The position numbers were made by a program, and so were the translations under genes. The notes below the pieces were generated by a model. The model ran no database searches. It was not told the DNA's origin and saw nothing but the letters and a program-made list of their open reading frames with translations. From positions 16,547,552 to 16,611,551 of the forward strand of contig OX123186.2 in assembly GCA_944739405.2 (NCBI GenBank): a stretch of 64,000 nt of DNA, written 5' to 3'. The first letter of the stretch is position 1, and each line of letters begins with the position of its first letter. Shown piece by piece: positions 56,826 through 64,000 of the stretch. This DNA comes from Euclidia mi. Its lineage: Eukaryota; Arthropoda; Insecta; Lepidoptera; Erebidae.

Positions 56826-56929
56826 ATGGGGATGAAGGACGATATTGTAGCGATTTTGGATCGATATGAAAAAGTGAAGAGAACTGTGTGTGTTGATAAA
56901 TTAACTGCGATTTATTCAGTCGTTACGTG
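56826..56929 (+). other. Possible host first exon
   Basis: An ATG after CAAG opens MGMKDDIVAILDRYEKVKRT and VCVDKLTAIYSVVT, protein-like in composition, and the frame ends at TGGTGA where GTGAGA (56930 onward) could be a splice donor. If spliced there, the exon is 104 bases. The family is not recognised, the donor is only moderate, and no transcript evidence can be seen. It may be chance. Confidence 0.25.
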
Positions 56930-57667
56930 GTGAGAGCTAATTTATTATTGTAAAGTAATACTTATACAATGACACTGCAGTACTAAACATTATTTTAAAA
57001 TTCCCACGGCAGTATAGTAAATACTGCATCTAGGGTGATTTCACAGGACAGAATATTCCTCATTCGGGAAGATCACACAAAGAGTCGTCACGTATGGTGC
57101 TCAAACCCACACCAATTTAAACGCCGTTTTAGCACCACTGTGATAACTGCCATTCATTTATTAATATTAAAAAATAAATAAAATATCGTGAATAGGTAAG
57201 TAAAGTAGATGCTTACGTGAAAGATTAAAAAATATATACTCACATTCGTAGTTATGATACTCGTCATGCTTACAGTTACAGATCAAATATGTTGCTAAAA
57301 TCTTAAAATATAATCTCTCATATTGTCATTTATGTACCACTGTCTTCCAATTATTTCAAAATAGTAAACAACAAAGTTTCCTAGAATCTCATACTAAGTT
57401 ACAAAATATAGTTTGTAACGTTTCGAGATCGTCCCGCGGAATAGGTGTCTCGCCTTAACAATGTTTACGGTGAAGCAACTTGTCTAAATTTAGCATATTT
57501 TCCTGGTGCAATTAAGATGGAGGCGGTTGGACTAATTGCAGGCTATTTATGCATAATTATGTTTGGCGTTACTGCGGCCAGCGGGTCACGACGATAATTA
57601 AAGGCCAAAAAGTGTTATTTTGTTTATATCAAATACAGTTTTACTTTCAAAACAATACAGGGTGTAT

Positions 57668-57743
57668 TTTTTGTGAGAGGGTAGTACTTCCCCGGTCCAG
57701 CCGGCCCATTCATGCTTAAATCAGCAAGGCTCTACTACCTTGC
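57668..57743 (-). repeat. Partial, inverted copy of repeat 'A' 5' end
   Basis: The segment GTGAGAGGGTAGTACTTCCC ... AGCAAGGCTCTACTACC is the reverse complement of the start of repeat A and lies head to head with the full copy at 57794. The 50-base spacer between them has GTAACAG and CTGTTAC ends. Confidence 0.75.
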
Positions 57744-57793
57744 GTAACAGGAGAGGTAAATCATGAGCGCAGATCTGTTACACTGTTTTTAGT

Positions 57794-58105
57794 GGTAGTA
57801 GAGCCTTGCTGATTTCAGCATGAATGGGCCGGCTCGACCGGGGAAGTACTACCCTCTCACAGAAAATTCACGTCAAGTAACGGTACCTAAACTGTTGCGT
57901 TTCGTACGGTGAGTGAGAGTGCCGGAGGCCCTATCCCCTATTCCTTCTCCCTCATCCCACTCCTCATCCTATGCCGATTCCCAACCCCAGGGGGCGGCAA
58001 CGCACTTGTGACTCCTGTGATGTTGCTTGTGTCCATGGGCGGCGGTAATTGCTTACCATCAGGCAATCCGTCTGCTCGTTTGCCGCCTATTAACATAAAA
58101 AAACA
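57794..58105 (+). repeat. Interspersed repeat 'A', uninterrupted copy
   Basis: The full-length copy runs from GGTAGTAGAGCCTTGCTGAT to CGTTTGCCGCCTATTAAC and an A-rich end. It serves as the reference that shows where the Transib-type element entered the copy at 38588-45137. Confidence 0.85.
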
Positions 58106-58114
58106 TTTAAAAAA

Positions 58115-58340
58115 ACACATACATACATGCATAGACTCACGCCGTTTTCCCCGAAGGAGTAGGCAGAGGCATATTAAAGGCCCACTTTTCGCCAGTGTTT
58201 TGATCCCACGTGGCGAGCCTATTGCCGTTTATGGGATATTTTGTTTGCTAGAGCCTCGTCCGTTGATCGGTAGGTGCACCACTTGCAGGTGAGGTTGGCT
58301 TGGGACCCTAAGTTCTTGGTGGGAACCCTATGCACACCAT
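58115..58340 (-). repeat. SINE-related repeat, second copy of the 48115-48350 type
   Basis: Same order as at 48115: (CATA)n, GACTCACGCC, CCCCGAAGGAGTAGGCAGAG, CCCACTTTTCGCCAGTGTTT, CTTGCAGGTGAGGTTGGCTT, GTTCTTGGTGGGAACCCTAT. It starts about ten bases after the A-rich end of repeat A, so it probably inserted into that A tail. Confidence 0.8.
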
Positions 58341-59172
58341 AAAAAAAAACACACTAATGTTAAAATACTGTTTAGATACATACCTAACATTAGCGCGCCT
58401 GTTATCCCGTATTTTCAAGCTTTAACAAAAAAAATAATGTTTTTCAAATAACAGAACATAAATAGAGGTTATTGAGGTAGCGTAAGACATCTATCCCCCT
58501 CTTGTTACATTCTGTTTTATTCAGAAAGCCAAACATTGCCCTAGGTTTTATGAAATAACAATTCATGACTAAGTAATACAAGCCAATACTTTTCTTCTTC
58601 AAGCCGTCTCTCGCCTCTAGTATCGACAGTTTCATATATACGTTTCCATCACTACACCACACTACAATAATAGAGTAATCTCTTTCTGAGACCTTTCAGT
58701 CAAACAGTATCGATACTTAAAGCTTAATGTTTTGTTCCTCCCAAAGTAGTCTGCTGAAGTTTTCAGTCTTCGCCGTCACCAAAAACATGTGGGACGACAA
58801 ATTCATTACAAACTGTGTAGTGTGAGCGGCGCGGTTTTAAGGAAAACTCTAAGTTTCTCGTTAATGCGGAAACGATGCTTCAGTAAGTATACTATCATTG
58901 CGGTTCAACTTGTTAGCGAAGACTGCTGTGTGGTAGTTTTTTGTGCAAGCAAACTAAGTGTATATTGGCGTAATGATAAGTAAGTAACAATCACAGCTTG
59001 AAAACCTATTAAAATCACATTTTGTCTTTTATTATATTCAGGTTTTGCTTTGTTAATGTATTTATGTCATAACCCAATATTTATTTACACGCTTCTTACT
59101 TTCAATTTAAGATTCGTAAATTAGTATGAGATACAGGGAGTAGGAACTTGACGTAATGCCGACGTAAATTTA
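58341..59172. other. No gene recognised
   Basis: AT-rich DNA with short frames. A donor-like GTAAGTAT at 58882 follows a short ATG frame, but nothing else supports a gene. Confidence 0.35.
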
Positions 59173-59225
59173 AAAAATTCGGGCAAGTGCGAGTCAGACC
59201 CGCGCGCCGAGGGTTCCGTACGCAT
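59173..59225 (-). repeat. 3' end of repeat 'X'
   Basis: On the minus strand it reads GTACGGAACCCTCGGCGCGC then CTGACTCGCACTTGCCCG, the same terminus as at 44855-44905. Confidence 0.75.
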
Positions 59226-59271
59226 TTTACCTTATTTGAGGTTGGTGCAAATTACGCTAGTCCTCTAAATT

Positions 59272-59885
59272 TCCCCCCGTTGGATATCCACCTTGTCGTG
59301 GCGGGGGGCTCAGTAACCGTGGTTAGGTCACCCACGGTGAAGCTAAGTGAGATCCCAGGAGTGGACGCTCCGCCTGGGCTTGACGGAGGCCTGCGCAGGA
59401 TGCGTCCAATGGTGCGGGTGCGAGGGACAGTTCTTCTGTCCCCCGCAGTCGGACGCGGTCGCGGGAGGAGAGGCGTGTCAGTGTTGCGTTGCCGCGCACC
59501 CTATCTCCCGCAACCAAATGGAGGCGCACCATCCGATGCGTCGCGGTGGGGCCACAGAGGAAGAGGAGATGCGGTGTTGCGTTGCCGTCCTCTCTATCCT
59601 CTGCGGCCGCTGGGTGTTTTGGCGGCGCAGCCCAACACCTTAATCCGCCGCCAAGGGGGTTTTGTTCGGGGCTCGCCTGACCATCTGGCGGGCCAATACC
59701 CGTCGGGGGGTAGCGACGAATGCATCGGCGATACCCTGCCCTCCGACACACGGATACATGAGAAAGTTGAGGTGGTATTTAGTGGCAACGCCACATACTC
59801 CGGCTCTCATTGCCGCGAGAGTCGGAGATCCGGAGGGATTTTCCACCTCGTAAAACAAAAAAAAAAACAAAAAACCAAAAAAAAG
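59272..59885 (+). repeat. GC-rich retroposon-like repeat, copy 1
   Basis: It begins CCCCCGTTGGATATCCACCT, with TTGTCGTGGCGGGGGGCTCA and AGTAACCGTGG, and continues GC-rich to GGGATTTTCCACCTCGTAAA followed by a long A-rich tail (to about 59885). The first 370 bases match 62273-62597 closely. The A tail and 5'-UTR-like head without any enzyme suggest an internally deleted LINE or a SINE built from one. The 250-codon frame across it (59187-59939) has no recognisable domain and is not called. Confidence 0.65.
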
Positions 59886-59999
59886 GCATCATCGGAAATG
59901 ATGGCTAAATGGCGGAAATTGGTGTGTGATTTTTGGTAGGGTTCTTTTGAAATATTTGTTACATACAAGTAATTTCGAGATTTATTAGTGTTTGTGACC

Positions 60000-60068
60000 A
60001 TTGATAGCTCAGTGAAGAAGCTAATCGAGTGCTGTGCGGAGACTCCAGGTTCGAATCTCACTTCTAGG
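60000..60068 (+). repeat. tRNA-like SINE head
   Basis: GATAGCTCAGTGAAGAAGC resembles an A box region and CCAGGTTCGAATCTCA a B box, at tRNA-like spacing, but the anticodon region does not fold properly. Probably a SINE head with lost body. Confidence 0.45.
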
Positions 60069-62272
60069 GCCTTTGACTTTTCGAAAACTTATGTGACGTT
60101 AGGAAGTTATTATAATATAATTATCGCTTACCCCGTGCTCCAGCAAACATCTATATTGCTTTGACGTACATATGTGCACGTACCTGCGGGTATCCTCCAG
60201 AACATAAATAAACGTGTAGAGTGTTCGGCATCGTATAGTCAAAAAGCTACTTGCACGATGACTCGCAAAGTGATAACTTCGGAGTATGCGACAAAAAACA
60301 GTGACGATACAAACCTTGAACACAAGCAGCTTGCTTGCACCTTCGACAGCAAGTGTCGAAGCAATATGGATGGTCTAACTGATGCATTATTGACGAGGTG
60401 AATACTCTGAGAGACATAACGATTATACTTGTCTTTTAGTTATACTGGTGCAAAGCAACGTAAACAAGTGCAAACATAAGTTCTAACAAAAATAGTTACT
60501 TGTCTATACGTTCAAATTGCACTCAGACTAATATAACTTTAAAGTGCCCTTACATCTATTATTTTGAATACAGTGAGATGACTTGGGTTCGAATTCTGTC
60601 TACTACTACTCTACAGAAGGTATCTTATTCCCATCTCCCATCACACCATATTAATTAATGGCTGTCACGGTGGGAACTCATATTACGGGTTCATGGTGTG
60701 CTTCTTAGGCAGGTAGAGTGACTTATATATGATTCTTTCCTACAGGTGTTCGGAGCTTACCCACTAAAACCACCACGGTGTCCGTCGACGTCACGTAACG
60801 GCGTCGCCTCGTATAAAGTGATATACCGGCAAAGCATACTTACCATACCATGGTTTACCGGAGCTTTACCGGAACCCAGCCAGGAACTAGATTATTAGCT
60901 AATAAACCTAAAAAAATGTTGGGACCAACGAGCGATCATTGAAATTTTCAACATGTTTAACCTACTTTAATATGAGGTATAATAAAGATATTAGCCAAAG
61001 CTACCGTCCATGAAAACTTTAAAGTGCCGACCCTTGCAGGACCTATCCAAATATATCCGTCCTAACAAATAAAAACTTTCTTTCTTTTCATTATCGGTTC
61101 TCACTGAAAAGTTTCGAAAAAAAGTTTGTATACATTTTTAATGGTATTTTTTTCATAAAAGTTAAAGAGTCTCGATTGAGTTCTTGTCAGTGGGCTTCGG
61201 AATTAACTCGGAATGAAGCTGTGTTCTATTGGAATAAACCCGTCGTGATCTTTCGTTCGACGCGACGACGAGATGTATTCGACCCCGTATCCGCGATGTC
61301 TATATCGCGTTGCGGATATCCTGGTGCAACTGGAATTCTCAAATTAGTTTATTTGCTTTCGGTATCTATTTGAGTAAAATTACTGTTTTTTTTAAGTGTA
61401 CAAAGGTTTGAGCTATATACTTACTAATTATGATAATTCTGATTTCAATAACTTAGCATGCGGCTAACCAACAACCGTAGTTAAAGCACTTCACTAGCAA
61501 TTACCCTATATCAAAACGAGGCAAGTTCTCAAACTGACCGCAGCACCCAACTAAACGTGCAGTTCAATCACTAGCAAGCTAATTTCAACCATATAACTTT
61601 AACTCTAACTATGTATGCCGTGTATCATCATATCCGCGGTTTCGGATATCCGCGTATCCGCACTATCTCGGATACGAGGTACCGTGTTATTATTTGAACT
61701 GCCAGCCGACCGGATTGCGCAGAGAGTTGCAAAATTTTAGCTATTAATGTGTAAATTTCGAGCTTCGTCTCTAAACTTACTTAACCTCAGATTAGATGGA
61801 GAGCCGCTTTATTATAGCAGTCATATTTCAGTGTATTGTGTAGTTTTATAATTGTTTTAGTTGGAGGTCGAGATTAGTGTGTAACAAGCGCTTTGCAGCG
61901 ACTTATAGTTTGTTTTAAATGACAATGCCTGCCAACTTTATTAATACAAATTGAGGCTCCAGATTAAGCTAAAACCTATTGATTATAATTAAACATGAAG
62001 GTACGCTAACAATATGATATTATGACAAAGAAGGTGTAACAGTTGCAGCACCTTACAAAAGTTTAATTGTGTGTTATGAAAAACCTGGCGATGTAAAAGA
62101 GTTACCGTGAGTTTTATTGCCCGTTCCTTCTCATGGTTCTACGCCCTTGCTTTGCGAACGTGGCAATAAATGTAGAAGCTTTGAGTAATTATTTTTTAAA
62201 GTTGACGTTTTTAAGTGTTTCTTTGTGATCTTTGACTTGACTTGACTATTTATATATGTAATTACATAGGTG
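60069..62272. other. No gene recognised
   Basis: Mostly AT-rich DNA. It includes a GC-richer piece at 60640-60800 with TTACCCACTAAAACCACCAC, as in the fragments at 14640 and 45585. Repeated GATATCCGCG-like words occur near 61290-61320 and 61630-61670. No motif-bearing frame. Confidence 0.35.
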
Positions 62273-62597
62273 AGGAACCTTCCCCCCCGTGGGATCTCCA
62301 CCTTGTCGTGGTGGGGGGGCTCAGTAACCGTGGATTGGTAACCCGCGGTGAAGCTAAGAGGGATCCAGGAGGGGACGCTCCGCGTGGGCTTGACGGGGCC
62401 TGCGCAGGATGCGTCCAACGGTGCGGGTGCGGGGGACAGTTCTGTCTGTCCCTTGCAGTCGGGTGCGGTCGCGGGAGGAGAGGCGTGTCGGTGTTGCGTT
62501 GCCGCGCGCCCTATCTCCCGCGACCAAATGGGGGCGCACCATTCGATGCGTCGCGGTGGGGCCGCAGAGGAAGAGGAGATGCGGTGTTGCGTTGTGT
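62273..62597 (+). repeat. GC-rich retroposon-like repeat, copy 2 (3' truncated)
   Basis: This copy has the same order as 59272-59640: CCTTCCCCCCCGTGGGATCT, TTGTCGTGGTGGGGGGGCTC, GCTCCGCGTGGGCTTGACGG, CGCGCGCCCTATCTCCCG and GAAGAGGAGATGCGGTGTTG. It stops abruptly at GTTGCGTTGTG where AT-rich sequence begins. Confidence 0.7.
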
Positions 62598-63002
62598 TAT
62601 GTTGGGGATTTGGATACTAAATAACCAGACAACCACTTAGTTAAAAGTCGTATATTATAATGAATAAAGAATTATAAAATAATGCGCATTACGGTAAACT
62701 ACAAACTAAGCATATTATTTGATACTTACTTATTAACTAAAGAAGTATACATATTACGTATTCTGTTATTAAAGAACTTACACACTAATATTATTATATA
62801 GTCATACACTTCACCTCCCAGGGCATATAAAAAAAATATATCGAAAAATATATTTTTTTGTTTCACTACATGATAACCTTAGGTATCATTTTATTTTTAA
62901 CGAAGAACAATGATAACATTGATACACACATATAAAAGTTTTTAAACTGAACAATCTATAACTAAAATTTGCTAATTTAAGAAACGACATACCTAATTTA
63001 TT
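62598..63002. other. No gene recognised
   Basis: AT-rich spacer between the GC-rich repeat and the endonuclease fragment. No motif or inverted repeat seen. Confidence 0.4.
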
Positions 63003-63643
63003 TTAGGTGCTCCGTGTGTTTCTCCGCATCGATGTCATTGTGGAGAAGACGTCGATAGCCTCGGCCACCATGGGCTATCTTGCAGCAGAAGCGCTGGTAG
63101 AATTCTTCGTCATGCCCATCTGAATGATATAATCCGTCGTGAACTCTTGTCGCGTCTGGCGTACCAGCTGTACTTGAACCAAATGGTTTGGTACGTGACG
63201 ACGGTAAGAGACCTGATGGTATGTCATTGTTGCCTTGGAATATGGGTAGGCCTTTGGTGTGGGACGCAACCTGCGTAGACACCCTCGCGCCATCACACGT
63301 TCCAAGCACGGGAGGCCATGCTGGCGCTGCTGCTGCAACTGCGGAAACCCTCAAACGGCGCAAATACAGTAATTTAGTAAGTAATTACGTGTTTGAGCCG
63401 TTTGGGGTGGAAACGCTAGGCTCATGGGGTCCGAGCGCTCGTTCTCTATTCCGGGAAATTTCGAAACGGTTAATCGACGTCTCACGTGACCAGAAGGCTG
63501 GTTTATTCTTTGCTCAGAGAATCAGCATTGCCATCCAGCGTGGCAATGCGGCAGCATTATCGGGTAACGTGCCCAGAAGGCTGGCAAGCCTTCTGGGCAC
63601 GTTACCCGATGACATTGATGCGGAGGCATTTTACGACGCCTAA
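63003..63643 (+). pseudogene. LINE C-terminal zinc finger + restriction-like endonuclease fragment
   Basis: The frame from 63003 reads PHRCHCGEDVDSLGHHGLSC, a Cys/His zinc finger, then RHAHLNDIIRR. Near 63140-63152 it shifts frame and continues with VPAVLEPNGLVRDDGKRPDG, SLLPW and LVWDATCVDT, then AVQRGNAA-type sequence to a TAA at 63641-63643. Zinc finger, RH-LND, RPDG and a following WDATC resemble the zinc-knuckle plus PD-(D/E)XK nuclease at the C-terminus of R2/R4/NeSL-type LINEs, which use a restriction-like enzyme instead of an APE. The RT is missing (5' truncation). One frameshift and a hairpin insertion near the end show that it is dead. The family name is uncertain. Confidence 0.65.
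63561..63608. repeat. Perfect 22-bp palindrome inside the endonuclease fragment
   Basis: CGGGTAACGTGCCCAGAAGG plus CT (63561-63582) is the exact complement of 63587-63608, with loop GGCA. The right arm encodes the expected LLGTLP-like end; the left arm is an inverted copy of it, adding extra residues to the frame. This looks like a template-switch duplication. Confidence 0.9.
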
Positions 63644-64000
63644 ACCATGTAAATATTTTCAGTTTCTAAATTTGTTTTTAAGGTTTTTGTATTAGATTAG
63701 ATTACATTAAGCTTCTTATAAATTATGTTACTTAATACAAAATGACATACTTATATATAATTTTAGAAATATACGTCCGATTATGCGTTCAAAAAAAAAA
63801 AAAAAAATTATTTTACTATATTATGTTAATCATCTATCTAACTGCAGTTATACAATGATATTTATTATACTAAGATAATCATTAATATTACATGAAATGT
63901 TACACTATTGATAGAACGGCCTAGTCCTATTCTTATGTACTAATTCTATTTTATTATTCTTACCTATTTTAACATTACTACCTAAATCTTCTATTACTTT
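63644..64000. other. No gene recognised; AT-rich tail
   Basis: The probable 3' UTR of the preceding fragment (with ATTAGATTAGATTA at 63692) runs into AT-rich DNA with an A run at 63791-63807. No further feature. Confidence 0.4.

Noticed and set aside
59187..59939. A 250-codon frame with arginine- and glycine-rich sequence
   Set aside because: It spans the GC-rich repeat and its A tail. A similar frame recurs in the second repeat copy at 62242-62640, and it contains no domain; long frames are expected by chance in GC-rich DNA.
60000..60068. tRNA gene
   Set aside because: Only the promoter boxes resemble a tRNA; the cloverleaf does not close.

Overview
The window looks like nuclear DNA of an arthropod, most likely a moth or butterfly. 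It is AT-rich and almost free of conserved genes, and it is packed with transposable elements in many states of decay. The lepidopteran assignment rests on remembered resemblance of the repeats: tRNA-derived SINEs with a short-repeat tail, a Transib-type element with CACGGTG ends, the 'gggttccgta ... ccggttttt' repeat, and RTE-type LINE tails. No search could be run. No complete host protein gene was recognised. The only host-type gene I can call firmly is one tRNA-Glu(CTC) on the minus strand at 17624-17695.

Layout. 1-3.2 kb: a Penelope-like element whose ORF enters from the left edge, followed by a second Penelope fragment rearranged into a large foldback. 3.2-7.5 kb: unassigned DNA with a hairpin repeat. 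7.54-9.13 kb: a complete Tc1-type DNA transposon with TA duplications and one frameshift in its transposase. 10.5-21.0 kb: two diverged direct copies of a roughly 3 kb block, each interrupted by its own later insertions, with SINEs and the tRNA gene between them. 21-29 kb: SINEs and a GC-rich inverted-repeat element with a target-site duplication. 29.15-35.16 kb: a full-length LOA-like non-LTR retrotransposon (minus strand) with a 10-bp target-site duplication and several disabling lesions. 38.48-45.24 kb: five insertions nested one inside another, the innermost an apparently intact 4-kb LINE with a 1051-residue ORF and a 12-bp target-site duplication. 45-64 kb: scattered SINE tails, LINE 3' fragments, hairpins, two copies of a GC-rich repeat, and the zinc-finger plus restriction-like endonuclease end of another LINE class.

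There is no operon-like organisation. The genes seen are mobilisation genes: reverse transcriptases with GIY-YIG, APE-type or restriction-like nucleases, and a DDE transposase. The SINEs and short inverted-repeat elements presumably borrowed such enzymes. The most informative structures are the nested block, which gives a relative order of insertion; the duplicated block, in which each copy serves as an empty-site control for the other; and a set of short perfect or nearly perfect hairpins that look like local inverted duplications.

Limits: everything was read by eye. Boundaries marked approximate may be off by tens of bases. Clade names come from remembered motif patterns, not alignments. 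Host exons are easily missed by this approach; two weak candidates are listed.
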